From NCBI RefSeq assembly GCF_014202315.1, contig NZ_JACHGN010000011.1:1-64000 (forward strand): a DNA stretch of 64,000 nucleotides, in the 5' to 3' direction. Each line of letters begins with the position of its first letter. Position 1 is the stretch's first letter. Both the position numbers and the translations under genes were made by a program. Under the pieces are notes generated by a model. It was not told the DNA's origin and did not search any database. It saw only the letters and a list, made by a program, of their open reading frames with translations. Origin of the DNA: Thermocatellispora tengchongensis (GTDB taxonomy: Bacteria > Actinomycetota > Actinomycetes > Streptosporangiales > Streptosporangiaceae). Shown in pieces: positions 17,217 to 25,968 of the stretch.

Positions 17217-18665
17217 TCAGGCGGCGCCGCCTTCCGTGACGGCTTGCGGCGCGGCCTTGGGGCGGCGTACGAACAGCGCCATGACGAACACGAGCACGCC
17301 GAGCACGCCCGCGACGATGAAAGCGGTGTGCAGGCCCGCGGCGTCGGGGGCGCCGGACGCCTGGGTGGTGCCCAGGGACGCCACCGTGACGAACACGGCG
17401 GTGCCGAACGCGCCCGCGACCTGCTGGAGCGTGGCCATGATGGCGCTGCCGTGCGAGTAGAGGTGGCCGGGCAGCGCGGCGAGCGACTCGGTCATCAGGG
17501 GGGTCATCATCGTCCCGAGCCCGGTCATGAGCAGCACGTGGATGCCGATCACCAGGGCCAGCGGCGAGTCCGGACCGAGGGCGGTGAACAGCCACAGCGA
17601 CACCGCCGTGGCCAGCGCGCCGGGGATCACCAGGGGGCGGGCGCCGAAGCGGTCGAACAGCCGCCCCACCGGCCGTCCCAGCAGGCCGAGGACCAGGCCG
17701 CCGGGGAGCACGGCCAGCCCGCTGACGAACGTGCTCGTGCGCAACACCGTCTGGAGGTACAGCGGCAGCAGGATCGCCGCGACCGCCAGCAGGCACATGA
17801 ACATCAGGGCGGTCAGGGCCAGCGCGACGACGAAGGTGCTGTGGGTCAGCGGGCGCAGGTCGAGCAGCGCCCGGTCCTGACGCTGCAGGCGGAGCTGGCG
17901 TGCCACGAAGCCGGCGAGGGCGACGGCGCCGACCGCGATGGGGATCCAGGGCGCCACCAGGTGGCCGCCGCCACCCGACTCACCCACAGTGGACAGGCCG
18001 TAGAGGATGCCACCGAAACCGACGGCCGACAGCAGCACGGAGAACACGTCCAGCGGCACCATGCGCGTCTCGCCGCCCAGCCGCATCCGGGCGGCGCCGA
18101 AGGCCAGTGCCAGCAGGGACAGCGGCAGGACGAACCAGAACATCCAGCGCCAGCCCAAGGAGGACAGCACCGCACCGCCGATCGTCGGGCCGACGGCGGG
18201 AGCCACCGCGATGACGATGGTGATCGTGCCCATGGTCGCGCCGCGCCTGGACGCGGGGACCAGGCGCATCACCGTGGTCATCAGCATCGGCAGCATGACC
18301 GCGGTACCGCAGGCCTGCACGACGCGCCCGGCCAGCAGCACGGCGAACCCGGGGGCGAGCGCGCTGAGCAGGGTGCCCGCGCTGAACAGCGTCATCGAGA
18401 CCAGGAAGATCTGCCGGGGGGTGAAACGTTCCAGCAGGAAACCGGTGGTGGGGATGACCACCGCCATGGTCAGCAGAAAGCCACTGGTCAGCCACTGCAC
18501 GGTGGTGGTGGAAACGCCGAGGTCGACACCGAGGTCGCGCAGCGCGACGCTCAGCACCGTCTCGTTGAGGATCATCACGAAGGCCGATACGACCAGCACG
18601 GCGATCATCATCGTGGCTCCCCGGGGAGCCACCTCGTCACCGCTGCCCTTGGACTCCTCGGTCAC
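17217..18665 (-). CDS. DHA2-type MFS drug/H+ antiporter (14 helices)
   Basis: A 482-residue exporter of the EmrB/QacA type with about 14 predicted membrane helices. Helices 1-5 contain NETVLSVALRDLGVDLGVST and TGFLLERFTPRQIFLVSM (motif A-like), LLAGRVVQACGTAVMLPM, then GPTIGGAVLSSLGWRWMFW, the antiporter motif C. A GTG at 18665 is preferred as the start because it gives a short cytoplasmic tail; an upstream GTG at 18737 is possible, and neither has a clear ribosome site. The adjacent upstream MarR gene on the same strand is the likely regulator. Confidence 0.88.
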   Translation of the reverse strand: MTEESKGSGDEVAPRGATMMIAVLVVSAFVMILNETVLSVALRDLGVDLGVSTTTVQWLTSGFLLTMAVVIPTTGFLLERFTPRQIFLVSMTLFSAGTLLSALAPGFAVLLAGRVVQACGTAVMLPMLMTTVMRLVPASRRGATMGTITIVIAVAPAVGPTIGGAVLSSLGWRWMFWFVLPLSLLALAFGAARMRLGGETRMVPLDVFSVLLSAVGFGGILYGLSTVGESGGGGHLVAPWIPIAVGAVALAGFVARQLRLQRQDRALLDLRPLTHSTFVVALALTALMFMCLLAVAAILLPLYLQTVLRTSTFVSGLAVLPGGLVLGLLGRPVGRLFDRFGARPLVIPGALATAVSLWLFTALGPDSPLALVIGIHVLLMTGLGTMMTPLMTESLAALPGHLYSHGSAIMATLQQVAGAFGTAVFVTVASLGTTQASGAPDAAGLHTAFIVAGVLGVLVFVMALFVRRPKAAPQAVTEGGAA

Positions 18666-18834
18666 AGGGTCGGTGGTCGATTGGACAGACGCGGAAATAG
18701 TGCACCTCGCAAGCAGAAGGGGCCGCCGACGGGGCACGGCGAGAGCCGTCCGTGGCGGCGCAGAACAGTCGAGACAGAACAGAGGTCAGGGGGATCTCTT
18801 CGCCGTCAGCGGATGCCCGGAGACGGCAGGAGGC

Positions 18835-19281
18835 TCACCCGAGCGGCGCGGTCAGGGGGGACGACATCGCGTTGAACCGTCGCAGCAGCCTTCCCAGGGC
18901 GTTGACCTCCTCAGGATCCCAGGAGGCGAAATGCGCGCGGCGCCACTCCCATTCGGCGTTCCAGACCTCGGTGAGGGTCTTGCGTGCCCTTTCCGTGGGA
19001 CCGAACAGGACGGCGCGCGCGTCGTCCGGAGCCGTACGGCGTTCGACGAGCCCGAGCTCCTCCAGGGCCTTGAGCTGGCGGCTCATGGTCCCCTTGCCGA
19101 CACCGTAGTGGCAGGCGATATCGGTGAGCCGCGCCGGGCCCGTGTCGGTCAGCCAGGCCAGGATCATCAGGCCGTTGAGTTCCAGGCAGGGATCGATGTG
19201 CGCCGCCACCACCCGCATGTCACGGCGCCAGAGGTCGAAGAGCGTGCTCAGCTCACCCCGAATCGCCTCCACCGCGTCCAT
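18835..19281 (-). CDS. MarR-family transcriptional regulator
   Basis: A 148-residue winged-helix regulator. The core is LTDIACHYGVGKGTMSRQLKALEELGLVERRTAPDDARAV, with the characteristic DxR wing, flanked by dimerisation helices. It precedes the MFS exporter by about 170 nt on the same strand, the classic arrangement of a drug-sensing repressor. A perfect 6-bp inverted repeat, GTTGCC-N4-GGCAAC, lies 15-30 nt upstream of its ATG and is the likely autoregulatory operator. Confidence 0.9.
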   Translation of the reverse strand: MDAVEAIRGELSTLFDLWRRDMRVVAAHIDPCLELNGLMILAWLTDTGPARLTDIACHYGVGKGTMSRQLKALEELGLVERRTAPDDARAVLFGPTERARKTLTEVWNAEWEWRRAHFASWDPEEVNALGRLLRRFNAMSSPLTAPLG

Positions 19282-19295
19282 GACACCTCACATTT

Positions 19296-19323
19296 GTTGC
19301 CTCCGGGCAACCATGACATGTCA
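19296..19323 (-). promoter_or_regulatory. Probable MarR operator region
   Basis: GTTGCC (19296-19301) and GGCAAC (19306-19311) form a perfect inverted repeat with spacer TCCG, the usual MarR dimer layout. Next to it CATGACATGTC (19313-19323) contains a second dyad. That 11-mer recurs on the opposite strand at 19905-19915, near the start of the next gene. Confidence 0.55.
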
Positions 19324-19520
19324 CCCCATTAATCGCAAATCATTTTCGCCAGTGTGTTCAACTGGCGCCGCCGGAGCGCCATTCCCTCCCTCTTGAGCGC
19401 CTCCGGCCCGGCCGGCGCCGTCGTCCCCTGGCGCCGGCCGGGTTGACCGCGAGGGGGCGACCACGGCGGTCCGCGCCGGGTGGGGCGTGCGGCCGTGGGC
19501 GCCTTGCCGTGCCGAGCTCG

Positions 19521-19925
19521 TCAGGCCGTGCCGTGGGGGTTGTCGATGACGTACCGCCATCGGCCGTCGGGCCCGCGCCGGACGACGTCGGTGGCGGTGC
19601 CGCTCATGTCGATCTCGCTGCCGTCGCGGGCCGTGCCGCGCATCGCCCAGTCCACGATGAGCAGGGCGATGTCGCCCGCGACGTACGCGTGGCGCGGGCG
19701 GGCCTCGATGGGCAGGCCGAAGCTCTGCAGATGGCGGTTGGCGGCGAGGCGGGCCGATCCGGTGACGGGGTGGCCGGGCACGGGGACGAGGATGGCGTCG
19801 TCCTCGTAGAGGTGGTCGAGGGCGGTGGAATCGCCGGTGTTCATGGCCGCGACGAAACGGGCGGCGGGGGTGGCGGGATCGCCGGAGAGGACCATGCGAG
19901 GCCGCGACATGTCATGACTATTCAT
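19521..19925 (-). CDS. SnoaL/NTF2-like protein
   Basis: A 134-residue cystatin-like-fold protein of the SnoaL/YybH type (ARFVAAMNTGDSTALDHLYEDDAILVPVPGHPVTG, then the C-terminal strands ending RWRYVIDNPHGTA). Members are small cyclases, isomerases or ligand-binding proteins; no catalytic signature is distinct here. The ATG at 19925 lies inside a perfect 8-bp dyad; ATG 19910 is an alternative giving 5 fewer residues. The gene stands alone between the MarR unit and the sugar symporter operon. Confidence 0.8.
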   Translation of the reverse strand: MNSHDMSRPRMVLSGDPATPAARFVAAMNTGDSTALDHLYEDDAILVPVPGHPVTGSARLAANRHLQSFGLPIEARPRHAYVAGDIALLIVDWAMRGTARDGSEIDMSGTATDVVRRGPDGRWRYVIDNPHGTA

Positions 19926-19929
19926 GACA
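19905..19929 (-). promoter_or_regulatory. Operator-like dyad over the SnoaL gene start
   Basis: TGTCATGA (19910-19917) and TCATGACA (19922-19929) form a perfect inverted repeat with spacer CTAT, overlapping the start codon. The 11-mer CATGACATGTC (minus strand, 19915-19905) also occurs before the MarR gene. The region around it is AT-rich for this genome. Confidence 0.5.
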
Positions 19930-19981
19930 AAATGATCATATCACATTTCATCATCCCTCGGCCTGTGGCATAGCAGCGGCT

Positions 19982-20815
19982 TCAGGATGGCCACCAGCCT
20001 CCGACGACCTCGATGCCCTCGCTCTCCAGGGCGTTGTGCCACGCCGGGTCACGGAGCAGCCGCGTCTCCCAGGTGCGTACGATGCCGTCCGGTCCCGTGA
20101 CGGAGTCCTCGCGGGACGGGTGCAGGAACAGCTCGCTCGTGCCCTCGGGGAGGGCCGCGAGCCGGCGGAGGTAGTCGTCGCGCAGCCGCTCGTAGGAACC
20201 GAGCTCGCGGGCCGTGCGCCGGTTGGTCGCGATCGTCGCCGGGATGGGCACGCCGAGGGCGTCGGCGAGGGCGACGGCGCGCTCGTGCGCCGCCGTGAGG
20301 GGCGGCGGGAGCGGCCCGCCGAAGTACGGCTCCGGGTCACGGGGCAGCCGGAAGGCCAGGCGGTGGCGCGCGCACCACTCAAGCGCCTCGGCGAGCCACG
20401 ATCTGCCGTGCAGGCCGTAGAGGGTGCCGGCGTGGGAGTCGGCCGCCTCGGGCGCGGGGCCCCGGTCGCGCATCCAGTGCAACTGCGCGTCCGCCTCCCC
20501 TATGACATCCGGGGCCTCGCCCCGGGCGCCGAGCGTCCACGGATCGTCGCTGAGCGTACCGTCCGGATCGACGAGACTCGCCGCGCCGTTGAGCGGCCGC
20601 CAGCGCGGCAGCCCGCGTTCGCTCGTGAGCGTCACGTGCAGCCGTGGCACGACGCCCAGCTCCCAGACCCGCTTCGCGGCCTGCTCCGCGACCGGCGAGA
20701 CGCAGATGAGCGTCGTCGCGCTGACATGTCCCTCGGCGAGCAGCTCGGCGATGACCTCCGTCGTCCCGGGTTCCCTGCCGAGATCGTCGGCCGTGATCAC
20801 GACACGGCGGGTCAC
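19982..20815 (-). CDS. YdjC/ChbG-family carbohydrate deacetylase
   Basis: A 277-residue protein of the YdjC fold. The N-terminal VVITADDLGREPGTTEVIAE carries the adjacent Asp-Asp metal motif, HVTLTSERGLP supplies the second-strand His, and SHAGTLYGLHG supplies further ligands. Characterised ChbG removes one acetyl group from chito-oligosaccharides. The GTG start overlaps the symporter stop (GTGA), so it is coupled to a sugar importer; the pair probably imports and deacetylates an N-acetylated oligosaccharide. Confidence 0.87.
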   Translation of the reverse strand: MTRRVVITADDLGREPGTTEVIAELLAEGHVSATTLICVSPVAEQAAKRVWELGVVPRLHVTLTSERGLPRWRPLNGAASLVDPDGTLSDDPWTLGARGEAPDVIGEADAQLHWMRDRGPAPEAADSHAGTLYGLHGRSWLAEALEWCARHRLAFRLPRDPEPYFGGPLPPPLTAAHERAVALADALGVPIPATIATNRRTARELGSYERLRDDYLRRLAALPEGTSELFLHPSREDSVTGPDGIVRTWETRLLRDPAWHNALESEGIEVVGGWWPS

Positions 20816-22212
20816 GGGCGGTGCTCCACGCCGGGCTCGTCCACGGGGCCGGGGGGAGGCGGCTCGCCCGGCTCGTCCGGCTCGGCCGCCTCGGGCGGCG
20901 TCTCGATCGGGACCGAGATGACCCGCGCGGCGACCGCGCCGATCGCCGTCAGCACGAACGGGTACACGCACAGGTACATCCGGAACGCGAGCCCGGGGTC
21001 GGCGCCGGGGTCGTCGCCCGAGTTGTAGCCGAAGAACACGCCCAGCGACGTGAGCGCGAGTCCGGTCGCGATCCCGTTGAGCCGGCCGAAGAACCCGAAC
21101 GCGGACAGGAAGAGCCCTTCGCGGTGCTCTCCGTTGCGCGCGGCGTCGGCGTCCAGCACGCGCGCGACGATGAGGTCGTTCGTCGCCAGCATCCCCGACC
21201 ATCCGGCGCCGACGAGCAGCCCGGCGGCGACGGCGGTGACGAGGCCGGCGGCGAAGAACAGGGCCGCGAAGCCGGCCGCGAGGACCGCGAAGGCGAGCCG
21301 CCAGGCCCACAGGGCGCCGCGGCGTGCGACGACGCGCGTCCAGACCACGAGGCCGCCCGCCGAGACGAGGATGACGATGCCCTGGAGGTAGAGCGCGTTC
21401 TCGACCGGGAGGCCGAGCGAGTAGCGCACGTAGAGCTGGATGCCCGAGAGCACGAGCGCCATGGCGATCCCGTAGCAGGCGCCGGTGAGCCCGACCGTCC
21501 AGAACATGGGGTTGCGCACGATCGACCATACGCTCGGCAGCAGCCGCGGCCGCTCGCGTGTGGAGTAGCGGGGGCTCTCGCGCGCGCCGAGCGCCATGAA
21601 CACGATCACGACGAGCGCGACCGCGCCGTAGATGATCGCGGTGGTCCGGAAGCCCTGGGTGGAGTCCTCGGTGCCGAACACGCTCGTCGTGAGCAGCGGG
21701 GTGACCGCCAGCGAGATCACGAGCGCCACGAGCTGGAAGCCCTGGCGCAGGCCGTTGGCCACGGCGCGGTCGCGCTCGCGCGGGTACAGCTCGGGGAGCA
21801 GCGCGCCGTAGTTCGCGTTCAGCATCGAGTCGAAGGCCTCGCACAGGATCGCGAACACCGCGAACCAGAGCACGAGGCCGATGCCCTCCAAGGAGGCCGG
21901 CGCGGAGAAGAACGCGATCATGCAGGCCGCGAGCATCGGCGCGCCGACGAGCAGCCACGGCCGCCGCCTGCCGTATCGGGTCCGGGTGCGATCGGAGAGG
22001 TGGCCGAGCAGCGGGTTGTCGATCGCGTCGATGACGGCGTAGATCACCATGACCACGCCGTACGCGCGTACGTCGAGCCCGAGGATGTCGACGTAGAAGA
22101 GGATCATCGATCCCTTGATCATGTTGATCGGGATGGAGGTGCCCAGCATCCCGATGGCGTAGCGCCACGCGGGAGTCCGCGCCGGGGCCAGGGCCGTACC
22201 GGGCTGGGACAC
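20812..22212 (-). CDS. GPH-family sugar:cation symporter (MFS)
   Basis: A 466-residue transporter of the glycoside-pentoside-hexuronide:cation family. Signature regions are INMIKGSMILFYVDILGLD, YAVIDAIDNPLLGHLSDRTR with RYGRRRPWLL in the helix 2-3 loop, and about 12 helices. GTG 22212 is chosen because AGGAAGG lies upstream; a longer frame adds a non-homologous arginine-rich tail. The C terminus is proline- and glutamate-rich. The downstream deacetylase overlaps it by 4 nt. Confidence 0.88.
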   Translation of the reverse strand: MSQPGTALAPARTPAWRYAIGMLGTSIPINMIKGSMILFYVDILGLDVRAYGVVMVIYAVIDAIDNPLLGHLSDRTRTRYGRRRPWLLVGAPMLAACMIAFFSAPASLEGIGLVLWFAVFAILCEAFDSMLNANYGALLPELYPRERDRAVANGLRQGFQLVALVISLAVTPLLTTSVFGTEDSTQGFRTTAIIYGAVALVVIVFMALGARESPRYSTRERPRLLPSVWSIVRNPMFWTVGLTGACYGIAMALVLSGIQLYVRYSLGLPVENALYLQGIVILVSAGGLVVWTRVVARRGALWAWRLAFAVLAAGFAALFFAAGLVTAVAAGLLVGAGWSGMLATNDLIVARVLDADAARNGEHREGLFLSAFGFFGRLNGIATGLALTSLGVFFGYNSGDDPGADPGLAFRMYLCVYPFVLTAIGAVAARVISVPIETPPEAAEPDEPGEPPPPGPVDEPGVEHRP

Positions 22213-22400
22213 GCGATCACCTTCCTCGCCGATGCCGAAGCCGTGCGCGGCGCCGTGCACGGCGCCACCTTCGCACCCGAAGGAGAACAGCGGGTGAAGC
22301 GAGGTCCGCCGCGCCGGAAGCCGACCGCCCGCCGCGCATCGCCTTCGACGAGAGCATCGTAACCGCGCGGGCACGCCGATCTCCGGCGTGACGACGGCCT

Positions 22401-22480
22401 CATCGACCGGCTTAGCGACAGACTTCATCGGCCGGCTTAGCGACGGGCTTCATCGGCGGGCCTCATCGACCGGCTTCGGC
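22401..22480. repeat. Tandem repeat, 25-bp unit
   Basis: Two near-identical 25-bp units (22401-22425 and 22426-22450, differing at three positions) are followed by two shortened copies starting at 22451 and 22464. All share CATCG(A/G)CCGGCTT or a close variant. The array lies upstream of the symporter gene, where regulator binding would be plausible. The rest of 22213-22677 has no supported ORF. Confidence 0.7.
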
Positions 22481-22614
22481 GGGCGGCTCCCTCGTGCCGG
22501 CCGCCGATGACCGGCACCGCGAGCGCGCCCGCTGGGCGTGCTCATCATGGGCCGGGTGGCCGGCACGCGAGGCCGCGGCGATCGGCCGCGCGCGATCCTC
22601 CGCGCGCTCACCGC

Positions 22615-22636
22615 ATCCGGCGGGCGCCCGCCGGAT
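22615..22636. terminator. 22-bp perfect palindrome, terminator of the SDR gene
   Basis: ATCCGGCGGGC at 22615-22625 and its exact complement at 22626-22636 can fold to a 9-bp stem with a GCGC loop, 42 nt beyond the SDR stop. Termination is the simplest role, though a protein-binding dyad cannot be excluded. Confidence 0.55.
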
Positions 22637-22677
22637 ATGGCGATCAGGATCTTGCTCGCGATCGCTTCCCCGGGATC

Positions 22678-23538
22678 TCAGGCCGCGGGGAAGTCGGTGG
22701 CGCCCGCGGTCTGCGCCGCGGCCTCGACGTTGGCGCGCAGGGCGTCTACCTTCGCGGTGGCGTAGGAGTGCGCGTCCGAACCGAGCAGCAGGCGCAGCGG
22801 GCCATCACCGCGGACGACCTGGTCGATGATCGCGCCGGCCCCCTTGACCGGGTCGCCGAGCTGGCCGCCCTGGAGGTTCAGGTGGTTGGCGGTCATCTCG
22901 CGGATGGCCGGGTAGTGCTCGGTGGTGTCGGCGGGCAGCGCGAGCGAGTCCCTGGTCAGGAAGTCGGTGCGGAAGTAGCCGGGCTCGACGATGGTGACCT
23001 TGACGCCGAAGCCGGCGACCTCGGCGGCGAGGGCTTCGCTGAGCCCTTCCAGCGCGAACTTGCCCGCGCAGTAGAGCGCCCAGCCCGGGACGGCGGTCAG
23101 CCCGAGGATCGACGACACGTTGACGATGTGGCCGCTCTTCTGCTCGCGGAGGATCGGCAGCGTGGCGCGCAACACGTTCCACACGCCGGCGACCTGGACG
23201 TCGAGCATGTCACGGACCTCGCGGTCGCTGGTCTCCTCCACCGCGGCCAGGAAACCGTATCCGGCGTTGTTGACGACGACGTCGAGTCCTCCGAACCGCT
23301 CGGTGGTCTGGCGGACGGCCCGCTGGACGGCCTCGTCGTCGCGCAGATCGACGGCGAGCGGGAGCAGCCGGGACGTGTCCACGCCGTCACCGAGCGCGGA
23401 CAGCAGCCGCTCGGTGGACCGCGTCGTCGCGGCGACGTTGTCACCGCGCTGGAGGAGCTGCCTGACCAGTTCCAGGCCCAGGCCGCGGGAGGTGCCGGTC
23501 ACGAACCAGGTCGAAGGCCGATCCGACGGAAGACTCAT
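22678..23538 (-). CDS. Short-chain dehydrogenase/reductase
   Basis: A 286-residue classical SDR. The cofactor motif TGTSRGLG (residues ~14-21), NNAGYG and the catalytic Ser (NVSSILG) with YCAGK (Tyr-x-x-x-Lys) are intact. The length and TGTSRGLGLE opening resemble the NADP-dependent retinol-dehydrogenase-like group common in actinomycetes. AAGGGGAC precedes the ATG. It is transcribed divergently from an XRE regulator, a frequent actinomycete pair in which the regulator represses the reductase. The substrate is unknown. Confidence 0.9.
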   Translation of the reverse strand: MSLPSDRPSTWFVTGTSRGLGLELVRQLLQRGDNVAATTRSTERLLSALGDGVDTSRLLPLAVDLRDDEAVQRAVRQTTERFGGLDVVVNNAGYGFLAAVEETSDREVRDMLDVQVAGVWNVLRATLPILREQKSGHIVNVSSILGLTAVPGWALYCAGKFALEGLSEALAAEVAGFGVKVTIVEPGYFRTDFLTRDSLALPADTTEHYPAIREMTANHLNLQGGQLGDPVKGAGAIIDQVVRGDGPLRLLLGSDAHSYATAKVDALRANVEAAAQTAGATDFPAA

Positions 23539-23726
23539 GGTCGTCCCCTTACTCGTAGGTCACGGAGTGCGCCGCCGGGGCATGTCCTGTGGTGGCGCGA
23601 CTCCAGCGTCGCTCACCGAGACCCCGCTTCGGGGGCTCATCTCGCGCCCTGCGCGACCTCGGCCTCGGCAACCTAGGACGCACAGGTCCAGGTACGAACG
23701 GGACCGCATCGGGGACAATGGGTGCC

Positions 23727-24626
23727 ATGGCTGAGACCAATCGCGAACTCGCCGATTTCCTGCGGCGGGCCCGGAGCCAGATCGACCCGTCACGGGCGGG
23801 CCTGCCGCCTGACGGGCGCGTGCGTCGCGTGCCCGGCCTGCGCCGTGAGGAGGTCGCGCGGTTGGCCGGAGTGTCCACCGACTACTACGCCCGTCTTGAG
23901 CAGGGCCGGCGCATCACCCCCTCCCCGGCCGTGATCGCGGCGATCGGCCGTGCTCTCGGGCTCGACGCCGCCGGACGCGCCCATCTTGAGGACCTCGTCG
24001 GACTGACCACGGCGCCGGCTCGCCGGCGGGCCCGTGACGTCCAGCGCGTACGTCCTGGGCTCTACCAGCTTCTGGACGCGCTCGACGGCGAGCCCGCGCT
24101 CATCCTCGGACGCCGCACCGACGTCCTGGCCGCCAACCGGATGGCCAAGGCGCTGTTCGCCGACTTCGACGCGCTGCCTCCAGCACGGCGCAACTACGCC
24201 CGCTGGATGTTCCTCGACGAGGAGGCCCGGTCGCTGTTCGTGGACTGGCAGGACCAGGCCCGCGCCGCGGTCGAGAACCTGCGGTTCGAGGCCGGCCGCG
24301 ACCCCGATGACCGGGCCACGGCCGACCTCGTCGCCGAGCTGCGCGAACAGAGCCGCGAGTTCGACCAGTGGTGGGAGCAGCACCGGGTCCACCAGCGCAC
24401 GCACGGCTCGAAGCGGCTGCGCCACCCGCTCGTGGGGGAGCTGACCGTCGAGTACGAGACCCTCACCCTGCCCGGTGACCCTGACACCACCCTGTTCATC
24501 TACACCACCGAGGCCGGATCGCCCTCGCGGCGGGCCATGAACCTGCTCGCGAGCTGGACTGCTTCCGGTCCGGGCACCGATTCGCGGCACCAGAGTCACC
24601 GGCCCGGTTCCGCCGCCGATCGGTGA
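23727..24626 (+). CDS. XRE regulator with MmyB-like ligand domain
   Basis: A 299-residue regulator. N-terminal HTH: LADFLRRARSQIDP...VPGLRREEVARLAGVSTDYYARLEQG, residues ~5-60. A larger ligand-binding domain follows (residues ~100-270: RPGLYQLLDALDGEPALILG, NYARWMFLDEEARSLFVDW, RHPLVGELTVEYETL), the MmyB-type PAS-like sensor. ATG 23727 is preferred; ATG 23718 adds MGA. A GACAAT hexamer at 23714-23719 could be a -10 giving a leaderless mRNA. The divergent SDR is its likely target. Confidence 0.88.
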   Translation: MAETNRELADFLRRARSQIDPSRAGLPPDGRVRRVPGLRREEVARLAGVSTDYYARLEQGRRITPSPAVIAAIGRALGLDAAGRAHLEDLVGLTTAPARRRARDVQRVRPGLYQLLDALDGEPALILGRRTDVLAANRMAKALFADFDALPPARRNYARWMFLDEEARSLFVDWQDQARAAVENLRFEAGRDPDDRATADLVAELREQSREFDQWWEQHRVHQRTHGSKRLRHPLVGELTVEYETLTLPGDPDTTLFIYTTEAGSPSRRAMNLLASWTASGPGTDSRHQSHRPGSAADR

Positions 24627-24629
24627 CCG

Positions 24630-24666
24630 GCCGCGGCCTCTGCCGGTTCGTGAACCGAGCCGCGGC
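24630..24666. terminator. Bidirectional hairpin between convergent genes
   Basis: An inner CGGTTC/GAACCG stem (24644-24649, 24652-24657) and an outer GCCGCGGC/GCCGCGGC stem (24630-24637, 24659-24666) lie between the XRE stop and the amidohydrolase stop. Confidence 0.6.
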
Positions 24667-24671
24667 GGCCC

Positions 24672-25712
24672 CTACCGGCCGGCGTGGCTCACCGCCAGGT
24701 GGCCGGTCAGGCGGTCCCAGTTGCCGGAGCCGATGGCGATCTTCTCCTGCTCGGTGAACGGCGCCTTTTCCAGGAACGTACGCGCGACTCCGCCGCTGGT
24801 GTCGAGGAACGGGAAGCCGCCGGTCCGGGTGCCATAGGTGTAGGGATAGTCCGTGGAGTACAGCATGCGATCGGTGCCGACGACCTCCGCCGTCCACCGC
24901 AGGTAGCGCTCGCTGACCGTGCCGCTGCCCGCCACCCAGAAGTTCTGGCGGAAGTAGTCGATGAGCGGCCGCTCCAGCTTGGCGGCGGGTGCCATGATCC
25001 CGGCGTGGTCCAGGTAGAACAGGACGACCTCGCCCCAGTGGCCGGCGATCACCTGCAGCTCGGGGTGACGGTCGAAGACGCCGGAGAGGATCATCCGCAG
25101 GTACTGCACGCCCAGGTCGTAGTACCAGCCCAGCCCCGGCCCTGCCAGGAACATGCCGACCTCGCCCAGCCCCGAGTAGTACGCGTCGAGGACCGGCCGC
25201 GCGGGGATCTGCGGGTGGAAATGCAGGGGCGCCCTGAGTCGCGCGGCGGTGGCGTAGAGGTCGTCGAACTCCCGGGCGTCGGGCAGCACGTCCCCCGTGC
25301 GTCCGTACAGCATCGCGCCGCGGAAGCCGAGCCGGGTGACCGCGCGCTCCAGCTCTGCCGCCGCGTCCTGCGGCGCCGGGGTCGGGATGGCCGCGAGCGC
25401 CTGGAACCGCCGCGGGTTGCCCGCGACGATCTCGGCGAGCGCGTCGTTGGCCTCGCGCGCGAGGGACACGGCGTCCGCCGGCGCGAGGTTCTGCACCCCC
25501 GGCGTGTTCAGGGACAGCACCGCGACGTCCACACCCTGATCGTCCATGTCCGCCAGGCGCAGCTCACCGACGTCGCGCAGTCGCCGCGCGACCGGATCGT
25601 CGCCGTAGCCGAGCTGCGGGGTCTGCGGCACCCCCGCCCGCGCCCAGGCGTCGAGCATCACGGGCAGCGCGACGTGTTCCTCAAGCCCCACGATGCGGAT
25701 CTTCTCCGACAT
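24672..25712 (-). CDS. ACMSD/gamma-resorcylate-decarboxylase-type amidohydrolase
   Basis: A 346-residue TIM-barrel metallo-enzyme of the amidohydrolase-2 family. GLEEHVALP at the start carries the Glu-x-His metal ligands of the decarboxylase branch. LHFHPQ supplies a third ligand, VIAGHWGE the catalytic His, and YSTDYPYTYG the terminal Asp. Enzymes of this branch decarboxylate or hydrate aromatic and enol carboxylates, for example 2,3-dihydroxybenzoate or 2,6-dihydroxybenzoate. No aromatic-pathway genes adjoin, so the substrate is open. An AT-rich region with dyads lies upstream. Confidence 0.87.
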   Translation of the reverse strand: MSEKIRIVGLEEHVALPVMLDAWARAGVPQTPQLGYGDDPVARRLRDVGELRLADMDDQGVDVAVLSLNTPGVQNLAPADAVSLAREANDALAEIVAGNPRRFQALAAIPTPAPQDAAAELERAVTRLGFRGAMLYGRTGDVLPDAREFDDLYATAARLRAPLHFHPQIPARPVLDAYYSGLGEVGMFLAGPGLGWYYDLGVQYLRMILSGVFDRHPELQVIAGHWGEVVLFYLDHAGIMAPAAKLERPLIDYFRQNFWVAGSGTVSERYLRWTAEVVGTDRMLYSTDYPYTYGTRTGGFPFLDTSGGVARTFLEKAPFTEQEKIAIGSGNWDRLTGHLAVSHAGR

Positions 25713-25771
25713 TGGTCACTCCCTCGGTCCTTGTACCGGCCGTCCGTGCAGGCCGGCCCGCACCAGTTCTT

Positions 25772-25842
25772 GTTCCACTGGAAACAGCACAACGCTATCA
25801 CCGATATTGGCACTGGTACACCCAACCGGGTATCAGTGATAC
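25772..25842. promoter_or_regulatory. AT-rich intergenic region with several dyads
   Basis: The intergenic region between the amidohydrolase and the DUF2306 gene contains TATC-ACC-GATA (25796-25806) and GTATCA-G-TGATAC (25830-25842, perfect). An imperfect TGTTCC...GGAAACA dyad lies near 25780. Several dyads in an AT-rich patch suggest one or more repressor sites, probably for the amidohydrolase promoter. Confidence 0.45.
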
Positions 25843-25968
25843 GCCCGGCGTCTTCCGTTAGTCCGGCGCGGGGGCCGAAAGTACGACGGCTTCACCGGCC
25901 GATCGGCCCCCTCGGGCCGGGCCCGCCGGGCGATGTGCCACTGCGGGCCCGCCCGCGACCATCGGGGC

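Noticed and set aside
22401-22480. CRISPR array
   Set aside because: The units are directly tandem without spacers and only two are complete.
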